Positions 8,112 through 17,800 of a stretch of 64,000 bases of DNA are shown here, in pieces. The DNA is taken from the NCBI GenBank assembly GCA_000432775.1, contig HF990395.1:55274-119273 (forward strand), read 5' to 3'. Source of the stretch: Alistipes sp. CAG:831 (GTDB lineage: Bacteria; Bacteroidota; Bacteroidia; Bacteroidales; UBA932). Under the pieces are notes generated by a model. The model saw only the letters and a list, made by a program, of their open reading frames with translations, searched no databases and had not been told where the DNA came from. Positions within the stretch are counted from its first letter, which is position 1. Every line of letters begins with the position of its first letter. The position numbers and the translations under genes were made by a program.

Positions 8112-10037
8112 ATGAGAAAGTTTTATACATATTTCCTGTCTGCGCTCGTGCTGGCTATCGCCGCCGCCTTCTCAGCCTCGGCCCAGAAGAAGGAATTCAA
8201 GGTGGAGGAGTCCAGTGCCAGGAACATGCCGGAATGGGTCAATTCCGTTGAACGGGACTTCCTGATAGCAACAGCATCAGGCGGGGACATAGAAGAGGCC
8301 AAAGCCGCGGTAATAGAGAATGTCAAGAAACAGATCGCCCAGAGCATCGCCACCCGCATCGTCTCGGAGTCCAGTCTCACAACATCCGCATACCAGAGCG
8401 GAAGCGATTTCAGCAAAACTCAGAATCTGGAGTCATCCATCCTTTCCCGTACAGCCAAACTCCCTTTTATCGGAGAGATCTCCTTGTCAAAGGCAGCCGA
8501 CTACTATTGGGAAAGAAGGTACTACCGTTCTACCGGCAGATATGAGTACTTTTATGCCGTCAAATATCCGTTCAGCGAGTTTGAGATGAAAAAGCTCGTA
8601 ATGGAGTACCAGGAACATGACCGCGGACTGAACGAGAAGATTGCCGACTATCAGGCAGGCATAGATTTCGTGACTTCCATTGAGGAGATTTCAGAAACCC
8701 TGAACAGCCTCAGGACTTTCCAGGACGAGTTCGACGTCCAGGACCCCAGGTTCAATCAGGTTCAGAGCATTGCCAACCAGTACCGCCAGCTTTACGACCA
8801 GATTACCATTGACTGGTTCCAGGAGAAAAAAGGAGTCGCAGTCGTCAGCCTCTCGCTGGCAGGACGCAGCATCTCGACCAGCCAAAGGCCTCAGATCAAA
8901 TCCAACTGCGCCTCCCAGATATCCTCGTCATACGAGGGCAACACCCTGGTGATCAAGTACAATGACGAATATTGCTACGAAGATGACCAGAACTGGATAG
9001 AGGTACGTTTCCGTGCAGGCAACAAATACATAAGCGGCAAGATCTATTTCAAGAACAATGTGGACATTTCCATCACCGGTGTAGTCTCCGACGCGGCCAC
9101 AGGTCAGCCCCTGCCCTATGCAAGGCTGACTCTTATCCCCGGAGGCAAAACGGTCACTACCGGTCGCAATGGTCTGTACGTGTTCAACGACCTTGCATCC
9201 GGCACATACTCCGTCCAGGCTGTCAAGAACGGATATTCCGCAGGGGAGGTGCAGGCTTCCGTAATCTCCGGGACTACTGTCAGGGCCGATATCAGCCTTA
9301 CCTCCGACGGATCGGCCTCACAACAGCCCGCAGTACAGCCCCACCCGACTGCCGCAGCCCCCGTACAGGAGACTGTTACTGCTGCAACCAAGCCTTCCCA
9401 GGATCCGCTCAACACAGTCCGCAACGGTCTTGCAGCCTATTTCCGGTTCAACGGCACGACCCGCAGCGAGGTATCTGCTGTACAGGGCAATCCAGTAAAC
9501 AATCCCCAGTACACCACAGGAGCCGACGGCACACAGGCCATCGCTGTAAGTTCGATAGACGGCAGCCAGATATCTTTCCCCAAGCCCCTCATCGCATACC
9601 CCAACATGAACTACAGCGTCACTTTCTGGATGAAAGGATTTTCCGACGGGCACGTATGGTCCATGGCTAACGGAGACAGCAGATTCAATCAGCCCAAACT
9701 GACAATCAGGGATGGAAAGTTCTACATCAACAACAGTTCCAACTACAACGGCACCGGCTTCACCCACCCCCAGCTGGACTACAACTGGCATTTCATAGCT
9801 GTAGTCGTAAAGACTGAAGGCAATACAGTAATCGGCTCGCTTTATATCGACGGAGTGCTGGTAGACTCGGTAAGGCTCTACGGCTATACCGAACGTACCT
9901 GTACCAAGTTCCTGCTAGGAGGTGCCAGTGAGTCAGGAGACAATGCGATAGACACCAATTTCGACAACCTCAGGATATACAGTTCCAGAGCCCTGTCCGA
10001 TGAGGAAGTGGCTCAGATCTATATGTCGGAGAAATAG
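8112..10037 (+). CDS. Exported LPP20-like / carboxypeptidase-regulatory / LamG multidomain protein
   Basis: This 641-residue protein has a signal peptide ending FSASAQ, then an LPP20-like N-terminal domain (MPEWVNSVERDFLIATASG). Residues about 318-395 form a CarboxypepD_reg-like beta sandwich (ITGVVSDAATGQPLPYARLTLIPGG). A proline- and alanine-rich linker leads to residues about 430-640, a concanavalin-like LamG_3 (jellyroll) domain with YSVTFWMKG and WHFIAVVVK. The protein probably acts in the periplasm or at the cell surface and may bind glycans; that is inference. It closes the four-gene operon, and its stop lies one base from the stop of the convergent hydE. Confidence 0.85.
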   Translation: MRKFYTYFLSALVLAIAAAFSASAQKKEFKVEESSARNMPEWVNSVERDFLIATASGGDIEEAKAAVIENVKKQIAQSIATRIVSESSLTTSAYQSGSDFSKTQNLESSILSRTAKLPFIGEISLSKAADYYWERRYYRSTGRYEYFYAVKYPFSEFEMKKLVMEYQEHDRGLNEKIADYQAGIDFVTSIEEISETLNSLRTFQDEFDVQDPRFNQVQSIANQYRQLYDQITIDWFQEKKGVAVVSLSLAGRSISTSQRPQIKSNCASQISSSYEGNTLVIKYNDEYCYEDDQNWIEVRFRAGNKYISGKIYFKNNVDISITGVVSDAATGQPLPYARLTLIPGGKTVTTGRNGLYVFNDLASGTYSVQAVKNGYSAGEVQASVISGTTVRADISLTSDGSASQQPAVQPHPTAAAPVQETVTAATKPSQDPLNTVRNGLAAYFRFNGTTRSEVSAVQGNPVNNPQYTTGADGTQAIAVSSIDGSQISFPKPLIAYPNMNYSVTFWMKGFSDGHVWSMANGDSRFNQPKLTIRDGKFYINNSSNYNGTGFTHPQLDYNWHFIAVVVKTEGNTVIGSLYIDGVLVDSVRLYGYTERTCTKFLLGGASESGDNAIDTNFDNLRIYSSRALSDEEVAQIYMSEK

Positions 10038-10038
10038 T

Positions 10039-11082
10039 TCAGCGTTTACCGAAATGTACGGAATCTCCCCATTGGCCCCAGCCGATGGGGATTTTCATTT
10101 CCGCCAGTCTCCGCTCGGTCCTGGACGAGGAGATTGCGGCATCCTCCCCTATTCCAGGCTTGTTCTGATAAATCTGGTAATTCTCCCTCACTTCCGACAG
10201 AGTGAGGTTGGGCATGAGGACATTGGCTCCGGCCATAATGGCCTTCTCACGTCCATAGGGATCTATGGCCTGCATGGCTGTGGTGGCCGCTATATTGATA
10301 TCGGGCATTAGAAGGCGCAGCAGAGCCACCATGGTAATCGATAGCTCAAGCCTGCGCTGCTGCGGAAGAAGAAGATGGCGCCACTGATACAGCGGTGTCT
10401 GAGAATGTTCCAGATAAGGTCCCATACCGCACATGTCGATATCCATTTTCTTAAAGAAAAGCAGGTCATCGGCAAGATGGGCCGCCGTCTGGAACGGCAA
10501 TCCTATCATTACGCCGGTTCCTACCTGATAACCGGCCGTCCGAAGATCCTTCAGGGCCTGCACCCTCAAGTCATAACTATGCAAGCTGTCCCCAGGATGA
10601 ATCTTCTCATACAATTCCCTGGTAGAACTCTCTATGCGCAACAGATAACGGTGAGCTCCGGCCTCGAACCATTCACGATACACTTCCAGCGGCTGCTCCC
10701 CGAGAGACAGAGTAATACCGAGCGGCCAGCGCTGTTTAATCTCCTTCAGCAGGGAAGTTATCTTGCTTATAAAGGTCCTGTCCGTCCTTTCCCCTCCCTG
10801 AATCACCATCGAGGCATATCCTTCTTTATAAGCGAACTCCGCCGACTGCAAAACTTCCTCAGAGGATATCTCATAGCGTCCCGCGGCATGATTGTCCCTG
10901 CGTATGCCGCAGTAAAGACAATTCTTGCGGCATATATTGGAAATCTCGACCAGACCGCGGAGATACACTTTGTCCCCGACTGTTGACACCTTGGTTCTGT
11001 ATGCCTCGCCGTACAGACGCTCGAGACGGGAAGTGTCCTTTTCCTCAAGCCATGATATCAGCGTATTGCGGTCAAGTTCCAT
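10039..11082 (-). CDS. hydE: [FeFe] hydrogenase maturase HydE (radical SAM)
   Basis: HydE is a radical SAM enzyme that takes part in building the two-iron subcluster of the [FeFe]-hydrogenase H-cluster. The radical SAM motif is read as ICRKNCLYCGIR near residue 52 (CxxxCxxC), and the GTGVMIGLPFQT segment is typical of the HydE/BioB group. At 347 residues it has the normal length. It starts three bases after the stop of hydF, so the pair forms an operon. The third maturase, hydG, and the hydrogenase itself are not in the window. Confidence 0.95.
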   Translation of the reverse strand: MELDRNTLISWLEEKDTSRLERLYGEAYRTKVSTVGDKVYLRGLVEISNICRKNCLYCGIRRDNHAAGRYEISSEEVLQSAEFAYKEGYASMVIQGGERTDRTFISKITSLLKEIKQRWPLGITLSLGEQPLEVYREWFEAGAHRYLLRIESSTRELYEKIHPGDSLHSYDLRVQALKDLRTAGYQVGTGVMIGLPFQTAAHLADDLLFFKKMDIDMCGMGPYLEHSQTPLYQWRHLLLPQQRRLELSITMVALLRLLMPDINIAATTAMQAIDPYGREKAIMAGANVLMPNLTLSEVRENYQIYQNKPGIGEDAAISSSRTERRLAEMKIPIGWGQWGDSVHFGKR

Positions 11083-11085
11083 AGA

Positions 11086-12294
11086 CTACCTCAGCAATGG
11101 CCTCAAGGCCCGTTCGTATATACCTTTCATATATGATATCGCCATTCCGTAATTGGAGACAGGGACATCGTTCTCTATGGCTGGAAGAAGCCTGGAATAC
11201 AATTGGCGGCGGGTTATCATACATCCTCCGCACTGAAGCACAAGAGCATAGTCTGTGACGGGCCGGCCTATGCCGTCCAGTCCGCCGACCACATCAAACA
11301 CAAGGTTCTTCCCGGTCCTGCGCCTGAGAAGTGCCGGGATTTTCACCCGACCTATGTCCTCGCAGGAAGAATGATGGGAACAGGACTCCAGTATAAGCAC
11401 TCTGTCTCCATCCTCAAGCCGGTCAATCGCCGGCGTTCCCTGGATATACTTGTCGAAACACCCTTTGCTGCGTGCCAGCAGCATACTGAAACTGGTGAGG
11501 GGAACCTGTTCCGGAACTGCCGAAGCCACTTCCGAGAAAGCCTGGCTGTCCGTCACAACGAGGTCGAAACGCTCTCCATTTTCCCGGAACAGACCTGGAA
11601 GAGCCGCCGGCTGGACGACCGTCACTATTGCACCGATATCAAGAAGAGAGCGTATGGCATTGACCTGAGGCAGAATCAGCCTGCCAGTAGGCGCCTCGCT
11701 GTCTATCGGGCACACCAGCAGAACTCTTTGTCCTGCTGATACTATTCCGTCGAACATGGGCCGCTCTACCATGCGGGAGGAAGAGACCAGGCGGCGGACC
11801 GTCTCCAGAAGGGACTGTATCATACTGTCTTTTTCAAGGATTCCCGCAGAGGAAGAGAAATCCTGAAAACCGGCGTCGGGATACTTCTGCAGAAGCCGGT
11901 CCTTAAGCCTGCTGTCTACTGAGGATATGTCAGACTTGCTGTGAATCAGAACCACTGGAACAGAATACCGCGTCAGAGTATCCATCAGGTCCTCTTCAGG
12001 CTTACCGAAATCACTCGCCGAGAACAACAGCAGAGCGATATCTATCTGGGCTGTAACCTCTTCAGTTCTTGCTACCCTCATACGGCCCAGACTGCCGTCA
12101 TCATCTATTCCCGCCGTATCGATAAGGACACAGGGGCCGAGGCCGAAAATCTCCATGCGCTTGCGGACAGGATCCGTAGTAGTGCCCGGATGGTCTGACA
12201 CTATAGCAACCTCCTGACCTGCAAGTGTATTGATAAGTGAAGACTTACCTACATTACGCCTTCCGAATATTCCGATATTGACAGCTGTACTCAT
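11086..12294 (-). CDS. hydF: [FeFe] hydrogenase maturation GTPase HydF
   Basis: HydF is the scaffold GTPase that receives the two-iron precursor and hands it to the hydrogenase. The G1 motif GRRNVGKSS lies at residues 11-19 and PGTTTDP follows at 36-42. The cluster-binding part reads CSH (305-307) and then, 46 residues later, QCGGC (354-358); the usual first histidine of HCxxC is glutamine here. The ATG at 12294 gives 402 residues. An upstream TTG at 12318 overlaps the -7 box and is rejected. It is the first gene of a hydF-hydE operon. Confidence 0.94.
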   Translation of the reverse strand: MSTAVNIGIFGRRNVGKSSLINTLAGQEVAIVSDHPGTTTDPVRKRMEIFGLGPCVLIDTAGIDDDGSLGRMRVARTEEVTAQIDIALLLFSASDFGKPEEDLMDTLTRYSVPVVLIHSKSDISSVDSRLKDRLLQKYPDAGFQDFSSSAGILEKDSMIQSLLETVRRLVSSSRMVERPMFDGIVSAGQRVLLVCPIDSEAPTGRLILPQVNAIRSLLDIGAIVTVVQPAALPGLFRENGERFDLVVTDSQAFSEVASAVPEQVPLTSFSMLLARSKGCFDKYIQGTPAIDRLEDGDRVLILESCSHHSSCEDIGRVKIPALLRRRTGKNLVFDVVGGLDGIGRPVTDYALVLQCGGCMITRRQLYSRLLPAIENDVPVSNYGMAISYMKGIYERALRPLLR

Positions 12295-12315
12295 TTTAGA
12301 AATATTAAAACCGAG

Positions 12316-12323
12316 CAAAAATA
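12316..12323 (-). promoter_or_regulatory. Promoter -7 box of hydF
   Basis: On the minus strand the sequence is TATTTTTG, leaving a leader of about 15 bases before the hydF ATG. Confidence 0.5.
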
Positions 12324-12344
12324 TAAAAAATCAAAACAGTTTCG

Positions 12345-12352
12345 TATCTTTG
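12345..12352 (+). promoter_or_regulatory. Promoter -7 box of the DUF6913-DUF368 pair (leaderless)
   Basis: TATCTTTG ends only four bases before the ATG at 12357, so transcription should start on or next to the start codon and the mRNA would be leaderless. Confidence 0.6.
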
Positions 12353-12356
12353 TCGG

Positions 12357-12917
12357 ATGATTGATTGGTTTTTAACACGGATACTGCAAAAAAAGGCACT
12401 GAAGAAGATAGTAAACCCTCATAAAGGGAAATATGTATCTCTTTCTGATGCCGGCCTGGTCGGCTTTATCGTAAATGCCGAGATCCAGGGGTCCGCAGAA
12501 GCCGTCAACGATCTGAAATGGGAGCTCCAGAAACGCAGGATCAATTATAAAGGAATCTGCGTGGATCTGCGGAAATCCCCCCAGGGTGAAGCAGGATTTC
12601 TTTCAACACCCTTCATGTCAATCATCCACCGTGACAACCTCAACTGGTACGGAGTTCCTGACGAGAAGATTGTCACAGAGTTTATTACCGACCACTTTGA
12701 CATACTCATAGACCTTACCGCAGGCAAGCGTCTCTTCGCCGTGGACTACATACTGGCAAGGACCGACGCTTCTTTCAGAATAGGCATATCGTCCTCCTCC
12801 CCTTCCCCATACGATATGTTTGTCTCCATGGGAGGAGACGGGGCCATCAAGCCTGATGAGCTCATGAAGAACATTCTAATTTATCTCACTACAATACACA
12901 CTGATTCTACAAAATGA
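12357..12917 (+). CDS. DUF6913-like protein
   Basis: The protein has 186 residues and no signal peptide. It resembles the small DUF6913 family of Bacteroidota, which has no known function. The middle part (INYKGICVDLRK, then FDILIDLTAGKRLFAVDYILARTDASFRIG) looks like an alpha/beta fold that places a ligand pocket at the ends of strands; no catalytic motif is evident. Its stop codon overlaps the ATG of the DUF368 gene by four bases, so translation is coupled. Expression seems to come from a leaderless message. Confidence 0.75.
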   Translation: MIDWFLTRILQKKALKKIVNPHKGKYVSLSDAGLVGFIVNAEIQGSAEAVNDLKWELQKRRINYKGICVDLRKSPQGEAGFLSTPFMSIIHRDNLNWYGVPDEKIVTEFITDHFDILIDLTAGKRLFAVDYILARTDASFRIGISSSSPSPYDMFVSMGGDGAIKPDELMKNILIYLTTIHTDSTK

Positions 12918-13843
12918 GAACATTTTCATCCTACGCACTTATCACCGTCAAAGGCATAGGTATGGGAGCCGCGGACGTAATTCCAGGAGTCTCCGGCGGT
13001 ACCATTGCCTTCCTGACAGGCATCTACGAGGAACTGCTCAATTCGATCAAATCAATCAACACACAGGCATTCAAACTGTTGTTTACCGGGAAGATCGGTA
13101 AGTTCTGGAAACACATCAACGGAACTTTTCTCTTCTCCCTGATTCTCGGTATTGCCATCAGTTTCTTCTCTCTGGCCAAGCTCATGCAGTACCTGATGGC
13201 CAACGAGCCCATACCCCTGTGGTCCTTCTTCTTCGGCCTTATCATAGCCTCGGCTATACTGATCCTCAAGGACATAGATCTGACTAAAATCAAGAACATC
13301 ATCGCACTCCTGCTCGGAATAGCCGCAGGAGCCGCCATCTGTCTGGTCTCACCCACCGAGACTCCCAACCAGCTCTGGTTCATCTTCCTCTGCGGCGCGA
13401 TAGCCATATGCGCCATGATTCTGCCAGGAATATCAGGCAGTTTTATCCTGCTACTGCTCGGCAAATACGAATACATGCTCAAGGCCCTCACCGACCTGAA
13501 TATAGTCGTGATACTGGTATTCATCGCAGGAGCCGCCATAGGTATCGTATCGTTCTCCCATTTCCTTTCATGGCTGCTCAAGAAATATCACGTGACCACC
13601 ATTTCCGCCCTGGCCGGCATCATGATCGGCTCACTGGTGAAGGTTTGGCCCTGGCAGCTTCAGATCGGAGACGTTTCCCGGCCGGTTATGCCCCACCATC
13701 CCGACCTTGGACAGCTGTTCTCCGGCCACATCGGACTGGCAGTAACATTCGCCCTCATCGGAGTCGCACTGGTGCTGATACTCGAATTTACCGCTGCCCG
13801 CATGCAGAAGAAACGGGAGCAGGAACAAGTCATTTCCGACTAG
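12914..13843 (+). CDS. DUF368 membrane protein, probable undecaprenyl-phosphate flippase
   Basis: The 309-residue protein has about eight membrane segments. The N-terminal motif GMGAADVIPGVSGGTIAFLTGIYE and the inner repeat GAIAICAMILPGISGSF identify the DUF368 family. Members of this family and DedA proteins were shown to return the C55 lipid carrier across the membrane (PopT/UptA work, 2023); the same role is inferred here. Its start overlaps the preceding gene by four bases, and its last 14 bases overlap the convergent DMT gene. Confidence 0.9.
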   Translation: MRTFSSYALITVKGIGMGAADVIPGVSGGTIAFLTGIYEELLNSIKSINTQAFKLLFTGKIGKFWKHINGTFLFSLILGIAISFFSLAKLMQYLMANEPIPLWSFFFGLIIASAILILKDIDLTKIKNIIALLLGIAAGAAICLVSPTETPNQLWFIFLCGAIAICAMILPGISGSFILLLLGKYEYMLKALTDLNIVVILVFIAGAAIGIVSFSHFLSWLLKKYHVTTISALAGIMIGSLVKVWPWQLQIGDVSRPVMPHHPDLGQLFSGHIGLAVTFALIGVALVLILEFTAARMQKKREQEQVISD

Positions 13844-14705
13844 CCAGCCATACCCCGGCCATAATGCACAGAGCCCCTGTCACAGCGACAGGGGTTATTT
13901 TTTCTCCCAGGACAATGGCGGAAGTGATGCAGGTAATGACCGGGTTGAGATAGAGATAGTTCGAGGACTTCACCACTCCGATGTGCCTTATAACCAGGTT
14001 CCAGGTCAGGAAGCATACCAGGGATGCCAGGACAGCCAGGAAGAGCAGGTTCGCCCATACCTTGACGCCGGAGCTGAAAAGCAGTGCCGGCTCAGGGGGA
14101 TTGACGATAAAAGTAGGGAGGATAGTAATCAGTCCATAGAAAAACACCTTTCTGGTTATCAGCATAGTATCATACCTGTTCTCCAGTTTGCGGATGAATA
14201 TGCTGTAAAATCCCCAGGACAGTGCTGCTGCCAAAGTCAGCAAATCTCCGACAGGAGATATCTTCAGGCCGGCAGATCCGTCAAAGACCACCAGGGCCAC
14301 ACCGGCAAGGGCGACGGCCGAGCCGATGTACACCATGCGGCTTATTCTATCATCCTTGAAAAAAAGTCTGCTGATCAGAGTAGTAAGAATCGGCGTACCG
14401 CATAGAAGGAATGATAAGTTTGAGGCCTGTGTGATACCCAGGGCGGTATTCTCGGTCAGGAAGTACAGAGAACCGCCGAACAGTCCTGCGCAGGCCAGCA
14501 TCAGTTCGTCCTTCCAGTTGTCGGCAAAAAGTTTCTTATGGGAAAATATCCATATACCCGCATAAGCTATGAGAAAACGGTAGAAAAATATCTCATTGGG
14601 AGATAGTCCGTTATTAATCAGAATCTTCGTAGACACGAAGGTGGCACCCCAGATCGCCACTGTCAGAATGGCCAGGAAATGATAAAAACCTTTATTCTGT
14701 CCCAT
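13830..14705 (-). CDS. EamA/DMT-family transporter
   Basis: The protein has 291 residues and ten predicted membrane helices in two EamA repeats: the first starts YHFLAILTVAIWGATFVSTKIL and the second PVGDLLTLAAALSWGFYSIFIRK. These are drug/metabolite exporters of the inner membrane; the substrate cannot be told. Its 3' end overlaps the DUF368 gene by 14 bases and holds the DUF368 terminator hairpin within its coding sequence. Confidence 0.88.
   Translation of the reverse strand: MGQNKGFYHFLAILTVAIWGATFVSTKILINNGLSPNEIFFYRFLIAYAGIWIFSHKKLFADNWKDELMLACAGLFGGSLYFLTENTALGITQASNLSFLLCGTPILTTLISRLFFKDDRISRMVYIGSAVALAGVALVVFDGSAGLKISPVGDLLTLAAALSWGFYSIFIRKLENRYDTMLITRKVFFYGLITILPTFIVNPPEPALLFSSGVKVWANLLFLAVLASLVCFLTWNLVIRHIGVVKSSNYLYLNPVITCITSAIVLGEKITPVAVTGALCIMAGVWLASRK
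13874..13903 (+). terminator. Terminator for the DUF368 gene, inside the DMT coding sequence
   Basis: CCCCTGTC (13874-13881) pairs with GACAGGGG (13887-13894) around a five-base loop, followed by TTATTTTTT. It acts on the plus strand but lies in the 3' coding part of the convergent DMT gene. Confidence 0.8.
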
Positions 14706-14727
14706 ATATTCTATTAAGAAAAAATAT

Positions 14728-14735
14728 TAACTTTG
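14728..14735 (+). promoter_or_regulatory. Promoter -7 box of the tamB-like gene
   Basis: TAACTTTG fits TAnnTTTG. Transcription would start near 14742, about 100 bases before the first normal start codon in frame. Confidence 0.55.
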
Positions 14736-14844
14736 TAAGTCAAATCGCAAATTTAAAAGTAAAGTTAGAAAACATATCAGAACATTTAGAAAAATATTAA
14801 CAGGTCTCCTGATTCTCATCTGCATAACCCCTGTTGCAGGTTAT

Positions 14845-17800
14845 GTGGCACTGCAGTTTCCGCAGCTGCAGACCCGCATTGCACATAAGGCGGTGACGGC
14901 CCTGCAGGAAAAAATCGACGGGAAGATAGAAGTGGACAGGGTGGCCATCGTATTCGTCAACAAGGTTATGGCTTATGGAATATGCATCACCGGAGAGCAG
15001 GGGGACACCCTGGCCTCCGTCGAGAAACTCTCGGTCTCTATCTCCCCCTCCGATCTGCTGCGCGGCCGTATCCACATCAACCGTCTTTTCCTGCAGAACG
15101 GATGTTTCAATCTCATTAAAGAGGGACCCGGCAAGTATAACAACATCAACCGCATATTCAGGACCGCTCCTAAGCCGGACTCTCTTAAAAAACCCTTCAT
15201 CATGCCTGACATGACCGCGGACGAAATCACACTCCGCAACATGGCGTTTTCCCTGGTCAGTCCTCTGGCTGACACAATTCCTGTGAGGGATGATTGCATG
15301 AACTTCAAAAACATGAGACTCAAGGGCATAGATGCACGCATCAATCGCGTGAAAATAGAGGACAATACTGTTTCATGCAGAATCAGGGACCTGGGATGCT
15401 ACGACCGGTGCGGCTATCAGCTGCAGTCTCTCAGCGGCTCATTCTCCCTGGACTCGGCCGAGTCCAGGCTGGACAACCTGCACCTGATAGACTCATGGTC
15501 GGAGATCAATGCCGAGTACCTCTCTTTCGGATACACCAGCGGCAAGGACCTGAAAGACTTTGTGAATAAAATAGTACTGGGCGCTGACTTCAACCGCAGC
15601 ACCCTGGACTTCAGAAGCATAGGAGTCTTTGCCCCTTCCCTGAGGGACAATTCCCTGAAAATGAACCTCAAAGGCGGAATAAACGGAACTGTCAGCGACC
15701 TGAGGACATACGACCTGCAGATTACCTCCGGCCCCGATACAGAACTGCATCTCAGCGCCGCACTTACAGGACTGCCCGATATCATGGACACGTACTTCAA
15801 CGTGACAATCAAGAACATCACCTCATCCCCACAGAGTATATCGGATATAATATCGGACTTCAGCGGCAAGCCCAACGGCATAGCTTCGGTCATACCGGAC
15901 ACCAGAATCTCCCTGAACGGCATCGCGTACGGAACGATAGACAGCCTGTACGGCATAGGAGCCCTCTCGTCGGAAGCAGGAAAAGTCGGCTTTGAAGCCT
16001 GCGTCCGGAAGGACAATTCCGGAAACAGCATTCAAAGCAGCCTGTGGGTGGAAAATCTGGATTTAGGACAGTTTCTGCACAGCGGGACTCTGGGACGCAC
16101 AGGATTCAATTCCAAAATAAACGCGCATCTGCCCCGTAAAGGCTCCGATAAAGGTATCTCGGCAGAAATACAATCAATGAATATCTCCAGCCTCAACGTC
16201 AACGGATATGAATACAGGGATATCGACATCAAAGGCTCTCTTGCCGACAGCATTGCGGACGTAAGGCTCATCAGTCATGACAGGGCGGTTCCCGCAATGT
16301 TCCAGGGCGTGGTGACACTGGACAGAAACATGCATCCAGGACGTATCCGTGTATTTATGGACGTTCCATACGCGGACCTCATGGCCATGAACCTGGACAA
16401 GAAAGGTACTATGGCCACGGCGGGTGTGACAGCAAGCGCCGACCTGAGACTGACTGACAGAAGCGTCCTGGGAAATATCATGCTGCAAGATATCAGCTAC
16501 GCAAATACCAACGGACAATACCACATAGACTCCATCTACATCCGTTCCGCACTTTCAGAGAAACGTCACACAGTGACTCTGCAGTCTCCGATTCTCCAGG
16601 CGGGCTATACCAGTACAGATTCCCCTGCCAGACTGGTCGAAAGGCTTAAACTGGCCATGAAAACCACATCCACTGAAAGACTTCTGGATATAGATACCTC
16701 CAGGACATCGGGGAATAACGGCTACTACAACTTCCATCTGCGCACCTTCGACATGTCACAGATATGCGACATCATCATGCCTGGACTTTATATCGCCGAC
16801 AGCACTACCATAGACATAAGCCTGGATGAAAACAACATCCTGAAGGCGGGACTGCAGTCATCGTCAATCGCCTTCCGTAACAAGAAAGGAAACGGATACA
16901 CATTCGACGGCCTGGCAGTGGATGCCGACAACTACAGCGACAATGTCAGGGCCGCACTGGCAGTGGGCAGCATCCGCTCGGGAGGGATGACTGTCGATAA
17001 CACCCTGCTGTCTCTTGCCGGCCACGAGGACAACCTGCGCCTGAGGCTGACATACAACAATGCGGACACTACCTGGCTGAATTTTTCCGCCATGATTGAT
17101 GCGTGGAAGGACCGGAACGGCAAGCTCTTGGCGGATATATCAATAGACAGTTCCGGATTCAATATCAGGAATCATATCTGGGAACTTTCCCCGGCAGAAC
17201 TGAGCATCCGGCCCAGGGAATATACTGTCAACGGTCTGGGGCTCTATTGCGGAGACGACTCCCTGTACATTTCAGGAGCAATTTCCGAAAACCCTGAAAG
17301 CATCCTGTCCCTAAGTCTTGCCAATTTCGACCTGGACCTGCTCAACTCCTTTACGGGGAACTCACTGGACTTGCAGGGAAAACTGTCCGGTAAAGTCGAT
17401 ATCGACAACCTATTCTCGAATATGGGTGCGACCATGGAACTTACCGGAGACAGCCTGAGCCTACGGGGAGAGAAACTTGGAAGGCTGTCAGTCCTCAGCC
17501 GCAGGGATTTGGCCCGTGACAGATTCAACCTACTGACCAACAACTATATAGAAGACCTCAACCCTATCAATATAAGCGGATACTTCATTCCGGGACGCAA
17601 TTATCTGGATCTGGACGTGACTCTAAATCAGATGGGTATGCGCGCACTGTCCCCATTCCTCTCCGATTTCGTTTCCGTTACGGGAGGCCGGCTCAGCGGC
17701 GAGATAGATGTCACTGGCCAGCCCGACAGACTGATGCTGTCCAGCAGCAACAGCCGTATAGACTCTCTGGCCATCACGCCGGTATTCACCAAAGTTCCCT

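Noticed and set aside
10066..10091. Hairpin at the end of hydE as terminator of the exported-protein operon
   Set aside because: TCCCCAT and ATGGGGA pair, but the loop is 12 bases and only a short T-run follows; it lies in coding sequence, so it is kept as unproven.
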